Shown here in pieces: positions 7,105-13,886 of a stretch of DNA of 23,772 nt; within the stretch, counting starts at the first letter, position 1, and each line of letters starts with the position of its first letter. Both the position numbers and the translations under genes were made by a program. The stretch lies in NCBI GenBank assembly GCA_900544205.1, contig UQUG01000027.1, positions 1 through 23,772 of the forward strand, in the 5' to 3' direction. The stretch comes from an uncultured Collinsella sp. GTDB taxonomy: Bacteria; Actinomycetota; Coriobacteriia; Coriobacteriales; Coriobacteriaceae. The notes beneath the pieces were generated by a model. That model was not told where the DNA came from, searched no databases, and saw only the letters and a list, made by a program, of their open reading frames with translations.

Positions 7105-8271
7105 TTAAGCGGTGAAGGGGTGAATCGTCACGCCCTTAACCACGCGGTTGACCGTGCCGGTGGGGCTCGGCGTATCGGGCGTGTTGCCCACGCGCACGGA
7201 GTTGAGCAGGCTGATAGCCTGGGCAAACATCACGAACGGCAGAGCAAGGTAGCCCTCGGGAAGTGCCTCGTAGCCCTTAAAGGTGAAGGACTCGCCCTCG
7301 TAGACGGTGGCACCTTCCTGCTGAACGGCGATGGTGTGCTGAGCGATCTCGTCGCCACCGATCTCGTTGAGGATGTCGATGTCGTACTGACGGGTGTAGG
7401 CGTCGTTATTGACGAACACGAAGACGAGCGTCTTATCGTCGACGAAGGACTTAGGTCCATGACGATAGCCCATGGAGGTGTCGTAGGAAGTAGCGACCAG
7501 ACCGTGAGCGAGCTCGAGGATCTTGAGCTGGCTCTCCTGGGCAAGACCACCGAAGGAGCCAGAACCCAAGTAGGTCACGCGGTTGAAATCGCCAGCCAGG
7601 TAATCGGCGATCTCAGGCTCACGGGAGATGACCTCCTCGCCCATCTTAGCAATCGTCTCGACCCACTCGGCCTTCTGCTCGTCAGAGGCAGTGTCGAAAA
7701 TAAGGGTGGAGAGCAGGGTCATGCAGGAATAAGAACCGGTCATGGCGAAGCCCTTGTCGTTGGCGCGCGGAATGAGCAGCGTCAGCGCGTTAGGATCATC
7801 GGCAGACTCGACGGCGAGCTTGCCCTCGGGAGCGCAGGTGATGTTGAGGAACTTGACGTTGTGGACGAGCTCCTTGGCAACGGCAACGGCGGCAAGGCTC
7901 TCGGGGCTGTTGCCAGAGCGGGCAAAGGAAACCACGAGCGTGGGATCCTCGGCGCGCAGGAAGTCGCGCGGGGCGCTCACGATGTCGGTCGTGGCGATGG
8001 GCTTAAAGTCGTAGAGATCAGTGTTGCCAGCGTGACGCAGGTACGGGGCGCAGGTATCGCCAACGTAGTCGGACGTACCGGCACCGGTGAAGACAACGGA
8101 CAGACGCCCCTCGCCCATAGCGCGAGCCTCGGCCAGGAAGGCCTCGATGGCCTCCTTGTTCTCGCGATAGATGTTGAGCGTATCACGCCAAAGCTCGGGC
8201 TGCTGAGCAATCTCGGCCGTGGTGATCTGGGCGCCGAGCTCGGTGAGCTCCTCGACACTCTTCTCGAACAT
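7105..8271 (-). CDS. agaS: AgaS-like SIS-domain galactosamine-6-phosphate deaminase/isomerase
   Basis: The 388-residue protein has two sugar-isomerase (SIS) domains. The first shows VFTGAGTSDYVGD (61-72) and VSFARSGNSPES (114-125), with phosphate-binding serines. The second shows YLGSGSFGGLAQES and the AgaS signature SMGYRHGPKSFVDD. AgaS enzymes convert galactosamine-6-phosphate to tagatose-6-phosphate plus ammonia, linking NagA to the LacC-like kinase in this window. Length and motif order match AgaS, not the glutamine-dependent GlmS, because the amidotransferase domain is absent. The start has GAGAGG about nine bases upstream. Its promoter carries a perfect TATAAT with a GntR-type operator over the -35 region. 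Confidence 0.92.
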   Translation of the reverse strand: MFEKSVEELTELGAQITTAEIAQQPELWRDTLNIYRENKEAIEAFLAEARAMGEGRLSVVFTGAGTSDYVGDTCAPYLRHAGNTDLYDFKPIATTDIVSAPRDFLRAEDPTLVVSFARSGNSPESLAAVAVAKELVHNVKFLNITCAPEGKLAVESADDPNALTLLIPRANDKGFAMTGSYSCMTLLSTLIFDTASDEQKAEWVETIAKMGEEVISREPEIADYLAGDFNRVTYLGSGSFGGLAQESQLKILELAHGLVATSYDTSMGYRHGPKSFVDDKTLVFVFVNNDAYTRQYDIDILNEIGGDEIAQHTIAVQQEGATVYEGESFTFKGYEALPEGYLALPFVMFAQAISLLNSVRVGNTPDTPSPTGTVNRVVKGVTIHPFTA

Positions 8272-8310
8272 TTCTAATACCTCTCTCTAGAAGTAATCCT
8301 CTGACGTGCA

Positions 8311-8347
8311 ATTATACACTTCGGTTGGTTATCTGGTAGTAACCAGT
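8311..8347 (-). promoter_or_regulatory. agaS promoter with NagR/DasR-type operator
   Basis: Read on the minus strand, TATAAT (8316-8311) is a perfect -10 about 40 bases before the agaS start. The palindrome CTGGT-AGTA-ACCAG (8333-8346, plus-strand reading) covers the -35 position. The CTGGT-N4-ACCAG layout is that of sites bound by HutC-type GntR regulators of aminosugar genes (NagR, DasR), and the encoded GntR protein is the adjacent gene. Confidence 0.7.
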
Positions 8348-8385
8348 TAAATGCAAAGAATCACCATATGGAAACGATGCGAGCA

Positions 8386-9117
8386 CTAGTTACTGCGCTG
8401 GTGGTAAACCTTGTATTTAAACTGATCGGCACGAGCAACCGAGAGTGTGTACTCCACTACCTCGTTTGACTCGTTATACGTAGTCCTGACCAAATCGAGC
8501 ACAGGCGAGCCCTCGACAATTCCCAAAAGGTGGGCATCGGTGGGACGGGCTATGCTCGCATAGAACTCCTCTTCGGCCACGCGAATCTTTTGCTGAAAGT
8601 CCTGCTCAATCACATCGTAAAGCGGCTTACGCTCCAGCAGCGGTCGCTTTAGGGACAGAAATTGACGAACCGGTAGATAGCTGCGTTCGACCATCATGGG
8701 CATGTTGTCGGCAGAACGAAGGCGCTTGAGCTTAAAAATGCGATCACCGATGCGCAATCCCATATGCTCGGCCAGATTCTTATCGGCCTCCATCTCGCAA
8801 AACTCGAGAATCGTGGTCTCGGGTTCTCGACCCATCGCGCGCATCTGCTCGGTAAAGCTGTAGGACTGCATAAGATTGGTTGCCTTTGCCGAACGGTCGG
8901 TCACAAAGGTACCGCGACCGTGCTGCCGAACCACCAGTCCTAAACGCTCCAGTTCCTGCAGAGCTAGGCGTACCGTTGTGCGCGAGAGACCATAGCGCTC
9001 CGAAAGTTCGCGCTCGGAAGGAATCATGTCACCGGCGCGATATTCATGGTCAATCTTTTCGGTCAGAATATCGACCAGCTGATCGTACAGCGGTTGCTTA
9101 CGCGCTCCGATCGCCAT
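8386..9117 (-). CDS. GntR-family (HutC/UTRA) transcriptional regulator
   Basis: The 243-residue regulator has an N-terminal winged helix-turn-helix (residues 10-72) with the signature PSERELSERYGLSRTTVRLA, LQELERLGLV and a wing ending HGRGTFV. A UTRA effector domain (about 95-235) contains YSFTEQM, FKLKRLR, VERSYLP and EEEFYAS. UTRA regulators of the NagR/DasR group bind amino-sugar phosphates and release operators. Its position between the PTS operon and agaS, with matching operators before both, makes it the likely repressor of both (inference). The start has GGGAGG five bases upstream. It is preceded by the PTS terminator and has its own promoter. Confidence 0.93.
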   Translation of the reverse strand: MAIGARKQPLYDQLVDILTEKIDHEYRAGDMIPSERELSERYGLSRTTVRLALQELERLGLVVRQHGRGTFVTDRSAKATNLMQSYSFTEQMRAMGREPETTILEFCEMEADKNLAEHMGLRIGDRIFKLKRLRSADNMPMMVERSYLPVRQFLSLKRPLLERKPLYDVIEQDFQQKIRVAEEEFYASIARPTDAHLLGIVEGSPVLDLVRTTYNESNEVVEYTLSVARADQFKYKVYHQRSN

Positions 9118-9143
9118 CCTATCCTCCCTTTTGCTCGAATTCG

Positions 9144-9196
9144 GCTAACTACCTAGGGTGTTTAGCATTATCTGTCTGCCACACCCGAATCATCAA
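9144..9196 (-). promoter_or_regulatory. Candidate promoter and operator of the GntR gene
   Basis: Read on the minus strand, TTGATG (9196-9191) and GATAAT (9172-9167) are 18 bp apart. Directly downstream, GCTAA...TTAGC (9166-9144) forms an imperfect 23-bp palindrome at the expected start site, a candidate for autoregulation. It does not resemble the CTGGT-N4-ACCA sites. Confidence 0.5.
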
Positions 9197-9202
9197 GAAA
9201 AC

Positions 9203-9236
9203 AAAAGCCGCGCGCTCTTTCGAGCACGCGGCTTTT
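9203..9236 (-). terminator. Terminator of the PTS operon
   Basis: AAAAGCCGCG-GCTC (9203-9217) pairs with GAGC-CGCGGCTTTT (9222-9236) with one C/A mismatch and a TTTC loop. On the minus strand it continues into GTTTTC. It separates IID from the GntR gene. Confidence 0.85.
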
Positions 9237-9302
9237 AACATACACATGGCTTAAGGGGTCGGGGTGTGAGCCGCGTAGGGACACACCCCTCAAGCTAGAG
9301 CC

Positions 9303-10385
9303 TTACCAGATGCTCGGCCAGAGACCAAGCGGGCCAGCGCCCAGGATGCCAAGGACGAAGAGCAGGAGAATGCCCTTGGTCGGGGTCCAGCTGTGCTTAG
9401 CGAACATGTAGTAAAGCAGCAGCGTAAGCATAAGCGGGACGAGCTTCGGGACGATGGTGTTGAGGGTGTCGGCAACGGAGAAGTTGACCGGATCCTCGGT
9501 GACGGTGCCGTAGGTAACGGACTCCATGCCGTTGCCCAGATCGGTGACGCCGCACTCGACAGCGTTGCCGTCGGCATCGGAAGCGGTGAGGGCGTTGCCG
9601 TCCTCATCGGTCATGGCGATGGTACCGGCCTCAGCGGTCTCGGTATCGATGCCCTCCATACCGGTGAAGTTCTCGGCCTCCTTCTCGGAGACGATCACGG
9701 TAGTAGCGGAGAGGCCACGGGTGGTGCCGTTGGGGATCTGGAGGTTGATCTGGGTGCCACCCATGGTGACGACCAGGCAACCGACGACGAAGACGCCCAT
9801 GATGGAAGCGGCACGCGTGAAGGCCTGCATGTTGGCGGTCAGAGCGTCAATAGCGCTGGTGCCAAGCTTGTAGGACCAGTTCATGAGCCAGAAGCGCAGA
9901 GCGAACTGGACGACGTTGAAGATCACCAGGAAGATGATCGGCGCAGCGGCGTTGCCGTTGATGGCCATGTTGGAGGTGATGCCGGCCGTGATAGGCACGA
10001 GCGTCAGCCAGAACAGGGCGTCACCGATACCACCGAGCGGGCCCATTGCGGCGACGCGGACGGCGCGGATCGTGGGGATGTCAACCTTGTTCTGCTCGAG
10101 CGAAAGCACGATACCCATAACAAAGGTGACGAGGAACGGATGAGTGTTGAAGAACTCCAGGTTGTGGCTCATGGAAGCCGCGAGGTCGTTCTTGTTGGTG
10201 TGGATCTTCTCCAGACCGGGGATGATGGAGTAAAGCCAGCCGGCGGCCTGCATGCGCTCGTAGTTGAACGATGCCTGCAGGAAGCAGGAGCGCCAAGCCA
10301 TCTTGTTGAGGGTCTTCTGGTCGAGCTGCGGAGCAGGAGTGAGATCCTCGTAGTGCTCCGGGATCACATACTCATTAGATGCCAT
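9303..10385 (-). CDS. PTS mannose/fructose/sorbose-family IID component
   Basis: The 360-residue membrane subunit pairs with IIC to form the sugar channel. It has the IID hallmarks: TLNKMAWRSCFLQASFNYER (25-44), GWLYSIIPGLEKI, AAMGPLGGIGDALFW (112-126) and a C-terminal hydrophobic pair around 314-360. It is about 60-90 residues longer than typical IID proteins. The surplus is an acidic, low-hydrophobicity loop at roughly 224-302, just before the conserved DTLNTIVPKLVPLML. I start at ATG 10385 (MASNEYVIPEHYEDL), with GGAGGTGA eight bases upstream; this overlaps the end of IIC by 11 nt, which suggests translational coupling. It is the last gene of the operon. Confidence 0.93.
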   Translation of the reverse strand: MASNEYVIPEHYEDLTPAPQLDQKTLNKMAWRSCFLQASFNYERMQAAGWLYSIIPGLEKIHTNKNDLAASMSHNLEFFNTHPFLVTFVMGIVLSLEQNKVDIPTIRAVRVAAMGPLGGIGDALFWLTLVPITAGITSNMAINGNAAAPIIFLVIFNVVQFALRFWLMNWSYKLGTSAIDALTANMQAFTRAASIMGVFVVGCLVVTMGGTQINLQIPNGTTRGLSATTVIVSEKEAENFTGMEGIDTETAEAGTIAMTDEDGNALTASDADGNAVECGVTDLGNGMESVTYGTVTEDPVNFSVADTLNTIVPKLVPLMLTLLLYYMFAKHSWTPTKGILLLFVLGILGAGPLGLWPSIW

Positions 10386-11175
10386 CTTCGAAGTCACCTC
10401 CGTCAGAAACAGCTGCACCCTTCAGCTCGGTCTGCTGCTGGAAGTCCCAGAAAGCGATGCCGAAGCCGATGAGAGCGAGGATGAGCAGAGCAGGGGTTGC
10501 CAGCGAATCGTTGGCAACAGTGATGAGCGCGAGGCCAAAGCCCATGAGGAAGAAGCCCCACATATCGCGGTTCATCATAACCTTGAGCAGGACGGCGAAG
10601 CCGACGAAGCGCATCATGCCGCCTGCAGCGGAGAGACCGGTCTGCAGCCAAGTCGGGATGGCAGAAGCGATGGTCTGACCAATGGTAGCGCCAGCGATGA
10701 AGAACAGGGTGACGACGACAGCGAAGATCAGGCCGAGCAGAGCCATGGCGAAGTAGTTCAGGCGCTCGATGCCCTTGGTGTCCGCGTTGTGAGCCATGTT
10801 ATCGGCCGTGGACATAAGCGGGGACATAAGCGTGAAGACCAGGGTAACGCCAAGCTGGCCAAGCAGAGCGAACGGAATGGCGAGGCCGACTGCCGCGTTG
10901 GGCTCGAGGCCCGTGGCGATAGCGAGAATGGCTGCCATGATGCCGCCGATGACGGCGTTAGGCGGCTGAGCGCCTCCGATCGGCATGTTGCCGATCGTCA
11001 TGAGCTGATAGGTACCACCCACGAGAAGACCGGTGTTGAGGTCGCCAAGGATAAGACCGATGACGGCGCCGGTGACGATGGGCTGATAGAGAGACTCGAG
11101 GAAGTCAAACTGGTCGATTGCCGCGATGAACGTGACGACGAAGACCAGAGCGATCTGGATGATCGAGTATTCCAT
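10375..11175 (-). CDS. PTS mannose/fructose/sorbose-family IIC component
   Basis: The 266-residue integral membrane protein is full length for IIC. It has several hydrophobic spans, the VTGAVIGLILGDLNTGLLVG segment (34-53), the conserved GGAQPPNAVIGG loop (67-78) and KGIERLNYFAM near 135. IIC carries the sugar-binding transport site. Sequence does not fix the substrate; AgaC/AgaW-type galactosamine permeases fit the neighbours. The start has GGAGGAG six bases upstream. It follows IIB by 90 bp that contain a small hairpin, and overlaps IID by 11 nt. Confidence 0.93.
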   Translation of the reverse strand: MEYSIIQIALVFVVTFIAAIDQFDFLESLYQPIVTGAVIGLILGDLNTGLLVGGTYQLMTIGNMPIGGAQPPNAVIGGIMAAILAIATGLEPNAAVGLAIPFALLGQLGVTLVFTLMSPLMSTADNMAHNADTKGIERLNYFAMALLGLIFAVVVTLFFIAGATIGQTIASAIPTWLQTGLSAAGGMMRFVGFAVLLKVMMNRDMWGFFLMGFGLALITVANDSLATPALLILALIGFGIAFWDFQQQTELKGAAVSDGGDFEDGI

Positions 11176-11228
11176 CTTGCTCCTCCTTTCAAAATGTATG
11201 TACGCACTTTGGATTTCACGTACAGAAC

Positions 11229-11248
11229 GTCAGGGTTTCACTCCTGAC
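11229..11248 (-). other. Small intercistronic hairpin between IIB and IIC
   Basis: GTCAGG and CCTGAC pair around an 8-nt loop with no T tract. It could mark an mRNA processing or stabilising site that adjusts subunit ratios, but it is short and may be chance. Confidence 0.35.
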
Positions 11249-11265
11249 AACGTGGATCACGAGGA

Positions 11266-11748
11266 TTACGAGAAGAGCTTGCTCGTGTCCTCAACAGGCG
11301 TGCTCGGAACGCGCCTGATCTCCAACTCCACCCCCAATTCCTGCAGCTCTTTAAACGCAGCGACATCCTCGTCGTTAACTGCGACGGAGGTGGCGACTTG
11401 GCGCTTTCCTTCCGACATGTGCATGTTGCCGATGTTTACCTTCTTTATAGGCACACCGCCCTTGACGAGCGTAAGCACGTCTTCCGGTGTTTCGGCCACG
11501 ATGAAGATCTTCTGGCGCGGGCTCGCCTTGCCAATGACGTCGATGGTCTTCTGCAGAGAGAAGAAACGCGTAGCGACGCCGGCGGGAGCGGCCATCTTCA
11601 TGAGGTTCTGGCGCATGGTGTTGGACGCCACGTCGTCGTTGGCGACGAGGATGAGGTTGGAGCCCAGGGTGGAGTTCCACTGGGTGGCAACCTGACCATG
11701 AACCAGTCGGTTATCGATGCGGGTAAGAAGAATGTTGGGTTCTGCCAT
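11266..11748 (-). CDS. PTS mannose/fructose/sorbose-family IIB component
   Basis: The 160-residue cytoplasmic subunit accepts phosphate from IIA and passes it to the sugar during uptake. The active-site loop ILLTRIDNRLVHGQV contains the phosphorylated His17. The rest (NDDVASN, RFFSLQKTIDVI, LVKGGVPIKKVNIGNMH, ELQELGVELEIR) is intact and full length. It is the functional counterpart of the His-to-Tyr paralogue at 1552-2022. The start lies about ten bases after AAGGAAG. It sits 36 bp after YajC in the operon. Confidence 0.94.
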   Translation of the reverse strand: MAEPNILLTRIDNRLVHGQVATQWNSTLGSNLILVANDDVASNTMRQNLMKMAAPAGVATRFFSLQKTIDVIGKASPRQKIFIVAETPEDVLTLVKGGVPIKKVNIGNMHMSEGKRQVATSVAVNDEDVAAFKELQELGVELEIRRVPSTPVEDTSKLFS

Positions 11749-11784
11749 GTTGATCAGCTTCCTTTCGTTATTTGCTGACGACAG

Positions 11785-12066
11785 TTACTTGATCTCCTGA
11801 ATCGCGTAACGCGAAACATCTACGACGGCTCCGGATCGGACTTTGATCTGGACCTTCTCGCCTTCGATGCCTTTGACGGTTCCGTAGATACCGCCGGCGA
11901 AAAGAACCTCTTGACCCGGCTTGAGCTCGGTGTGCAGCTCCTTGAAGTACTTCTGCTTCTTCTTCATGTTGATTTGCGACCAGATGGTGTAAATCAAGCC
12001 CATGATGACAAGCAGGCCTAAAAGGGCGACCGAGGAGCTCAGGACGTTGGCTCCGAAATCGGCCAT
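11785..12066 (-). CDS. yajC: YajC-family small membrane protein
   Basis: The 93-residue protein has one N-terminal transmembrane span (about 9-30), a basic MKKKQKYFKEL stretch, and the YajC core LKPGQEVLFAGGIYGTVKGI followed by VQIKVRSGAVVDVSRYAI. Canonical YajC associates with SecDF of the Sec translocase. Here it lies inside a PTS operon, its start codon overlapping the IIA stop by one base (TAATG), so it is translated with the transporter. YajC genes also occur in some streptococcal mannose-family PTS operons, such as the hyaluronate locus. A role in assembling or modulating the IIC-IID complex is an inference. Confidence 0.88.
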   Translation of the reverse strand: MADFGANVLSSSVALLGLLVIMGLIYTIWSQINMKKKQKYFKELHTELKPGQEVLFAGGIYGTVKGIEGEKVQIKVRSGAVVDVSRYAIQEIK

Positions 12067-12509
12067 TAGATGCCGTCCTCGTCGCCGAAGATATCCTCTT
12101 CGTCGGAGCCGGCAACGGATGCGACCGTCTGGGCGGTGATGCCCGTCTGGCCAACGGTCACGGCCTGCTCGCCAAGCTCGGCGAGCGTGGCGTTGCCGCG
12201 GAGGAACAGAAGCTCAATAACCATGGGAAGGTTGGTGCCGGTCAGAACCTCGACGTTGTCGACATCCTGGGCAATCATCATCGACTGATTGAAGGGGGTA
12301 CCACCGAGCAGGTCGGTAAAGACGAGCACGCCATCGCACTCCTCGCGCATGGCGGTGATGGCGGCGCGGAGATCCTCACCGTAGGAGGCAGCCTGGTCGC
12401 CCTCAAAAGGAACGACGGTAAAAGCGGGCTGGTCGCCAGCGACCATAGCGATAGCGCTTGCAAGGCCGGGGGCGAACTGTCCATGACCGGTAAGAATAAA
12501 GCCAACCAT
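12066..12509 (-). CDS. PTS mannose-family IIA component
   Basis: The 147-residue cytoplasmic protein receives phosphate from HPr on His9 in the opening MVGFILTGHGQFAPGL. FTDLLGGTPFNQSMMIA (residues 64-80) and the NLPMVIELLF segment are typical of the fold. The last 15 or so residues are acidic (DEEDIFGDEDGI) and extend past the usual domain end. Start: GGAAGGG lies eight bases before ATG. It is the first gene of the IIA-YajC-IIB-IIC-IID operon, about 115 bp after a GntR-type operator. Confidence 0.93.
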   Translation of the reverse strand: MVGFILTGHGQFAPGLASAIAMVAGDQPAFTVVPFEGDQAASYGEDLRAAITAMREECDGVLVFTDLLGGTPFNQSMMIAQDVDNVEVLTGTNLPMVIELLFLRGNATLAELGEQAVTVGQTGITAQTVASVAGSDEEDIFGDEDGI

Positions 12510-12607
12510 TCAAATTTCCCTTCCGAAGGTGTGTACGATCTGAGTTCGATGGTTTTCGGAAGCCAGCGGGCGGGTGCCCTTAAAGCTTCTTGGAAAGCGT
12601 TCTTTGA

Positions 12608-12661
12608 AGACCAGTGGTCTCTCAACTGGTAGTAACCACGTGACGTGTTGTTGTCACTATA
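12608..12661 (-). promoter_or_regulatory. Candidate PTS operon promoter and GntR-type operator
   Basis: ACTGGTAGTAACCACG (12625-12640) shares 13 consecutive bases, CTGGTAGTAACCA, with the agaS operator. TATAGT on the minus strand (12661-12656) is a possible -10, without a clear -35, which would place the operator just after the start site. A second palindrome, AGACCA-G-TGGTCT (12608-12620), lies between it and IIA. Confidence 0.6.
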
Positions 12662-12963
12662 TCACCACAGAAGAGGTCGCTTTCGTTGATTCATACAGTA
12701 AAACGTTTTTGCACCGCTCACGGCAAAAAATCGACCGTTTACCGCTCGTTAACACTTCTACCTGCGGTTTTGAAACCGTTTCGAAATGATTGGGCGAAAG
12801 ATCGGAACTTTCTTTGCGTCTAAACAACGCAGGGCGGCTAAAAATAGCGTGTAGAAAAATTGCAGGTCATTATGAAGATTTGTGAATTGGTCTTTTTGAC
12901 TTAATACCAGTTAGAACCAGTTTCGAAAATATCGGTGAACGGTAGTTTTTGACCGTTCACCGG
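12662..12963. promoter_or_regulatory. Palindrome-rich intergenic region upstream of the PTS operon
   Basis: No gene is supported here. Visible structures are AAAACGTTTT (12700-12709) and CGGTTT-TG-AAACCG (12765-12778), both of the CG- or AT-centred style used by LacI-type repressors; two direct ACCAGT half-sites exactly 10 bp apart (12906-12911, 12916-12921); and a perfect 11-bp inverted repeat around an 8-nt loop (12933-12943 with 12952-12962). Their users are unknown. Confidence 0.4.
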
Positions 12964-13117
12964 TTACTTGCAATCGTTTGCAGTTGTTTTCCCAGATGAA
13001 TTGAGGAAAGTTACCAGGTCCTCGGCGTTCATGCTGCCCCGTCCGTCGCGGTCTACGAGGCTAACGATATGGCACCATGGGGACACTCGTATGTCAATTC
13101 TGGCCTAACAGAGCCAA
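12964..13117 (-). other. Coding-like remnant or dispersed repeat unit
   Basis: Read on the minus strand from about 13104, one frame gives ARIDIRVSPWCHIVSLVDRD, then GRGSMNAEDLVTFLNSS and GKTTANDCK before a TAA at 12966-12964. The composition is protein-like and more GC-rich than its surroundings. A start would have to be GTG 13086 or ATG 13032, neither with a ribosome site. A TAG lies upstream in frame. The stop is followed at once by an 11-bp hairpin, and the upstream edge carries one of the 19-bp inverted repeats. I do not recognise a family; it may be a repeated unit in this lineage. Confidence 0.35.
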
Positions 13118-13119
13118 TT

Positions 13120-13159
13120 AAAAACGGGACAAGTGATGTAGCCCACTTGTCCCGTTTTT
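13120..13159. terminator. Bidirectional rho-independent terminator
   Basis: AAAAACGGGACAAGTG (13120-13135) pairs perfectly over 16 bp with 13144-13159, so both strands end in a T run. It lies two bases past the stop of the 121-residue hypothetical gene, which is its likely client. Confidence 0.92.
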
Positions 13160-13161
13160 AT

Positions 13162-13527
13162 TTATTTTCGAAGAGCATCGGCCAGCCGCAGGATTGAAAC
13201 CATCGAATGATAGGCGAGCTCCACCTTTTCACCCGCAAGCAGTCGTTTTGAGCTAGCCTCATCTAGCCCCACAAGCCGAGAAAACAGCAAGCTGCTCATC
13301 ATACCCTCGTCAATAGAGTCATTTATGATTTTAAGGACGTCCGCATCATTAAGCGATGCCGAGCTGTAAGGGGCAACACGAGCGGAACTCTCAATTAACG
13401 ATGAGACAAAAGGATGGAGATGCTTCGGGCATAGCCCATCAAACATCACATCCCCATTGTCATTCGAGCCGACCAGGCGCCAAGTATAATGTTCGACCCA
13501 ATCATCCCCGTCATATATGGTGTCCAC
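13162..13527 (-). CDS. Hypothetical protein with HTH-like C-terminus
   Basis: The 121-residue product matches no family I can name. The N-terminal part (VDTIYDGDDWVEHYTWRLVG) is acidic and aromatic with a possible small beta domain. The C-terminal 40 residues (LLFSRLVGLDEASS, KRLLAGEKVELAYHSM, VSILRLADALRK) have the spacing of an XRE-like helix-turn-helix without being a clear match. I start at GTG 13527 because GGGAGG lies seven bases upstream; a GTG at 13554 extends the frame but lacks a site. It begins 14 bases after the stop of an interrupted secreted-protein gene, apparently as the second gene of the same transcript, and ends in a strong terminator. Confidence 0.68.
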   Translation of the reverse strand: MDTIYDGDDWVEHYTWRLVGSNDNGDVMFDGLCPKHLHPFVSSLIESSARVAPYSSASLNDADVLKIINDSIDEGMMSSLLFSRLVGLDEASSKRLLAGEKVELAYHSMVSILRLADALRK

Positions 13528-13541
13528 AAGCGACCTCCCGA

Positions 13542-13799
13542 CTAAACTTGCCACCTCAAAATCCCGCTACCGATATGGTCGAGCTTGACCGTTCCGCCGT
13601 CCCCCTCAAAAGTGGCAAGGGGATTTACTCCAGACTGAGAATCGGCATCAACCTCCTTAGCGCTTATGAGCAGGCTGCCCGTATAAGACTGCTGAAGTTC
13701 ACCTTCAGGACAGGCAGCCTCGGCTCAAGAAGGGCTGCTCAGGCAGAACAGTCCGAGCAACATCATTGCCAATAGAAGAAAACCCTTAGATCTTTTCAT
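13542..13799 (-). pseudogene. Small secreted-protein gene interrupted by an in-frame TGA
   Basis: The 86-codon frame starts at ATG 13799 with a textbook Sec signal peptide: MKRSKG, a hydrophobic core FLLLAMMLLGLFCL, then SSPS. Codon 25 is TGA (13727-13725). The frame then continues for 60 sense codons: AEAACPEGELQQSYTGSLLI, SAKEVDADSQSG and on to GILRWQV, ending TAG. AEA|AC would be a good signal-peptidase I site, so the stop lies just before the cleavage point. A TGG-to-TGA change would explain it, as would recoding or a sequencing error. The ribosome site (GGGA) is weak. A TTGACT/TTTATA promoter precedes it. No family recognised. Confidence 0.55.
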
Positions 13800-13851
13800 C
13801 TATATTCCCAACATCTCTCAATATTTGTATATTGTGACTATTTTAGATCTA

Positions 13852-13886
13852 TATAAACAACTCGAGCCCTTAGCAAGTCAATTGCT
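13852..13886 (-). promoter_or_regulatory. Promoter of the interrupted secreted-protein unit
   Basis: Read on the minus strand, TTGACT (13881-13876) and TTTATA (13857-13852) are 18 bp apart. AGCAA-GTCAA-TTGCT (13872-13886) is a 15-bp palindrome over the -35 element, a possible operator. Confidence 0.5.

Noticed and set aside
13542..13799. TGA recoded as an amino acid
   Set aside because: One interrupted gene is not evidence for an altered code; other genes in the window end in TGA-free contexts or normal stops, and a point mutation is simpler.
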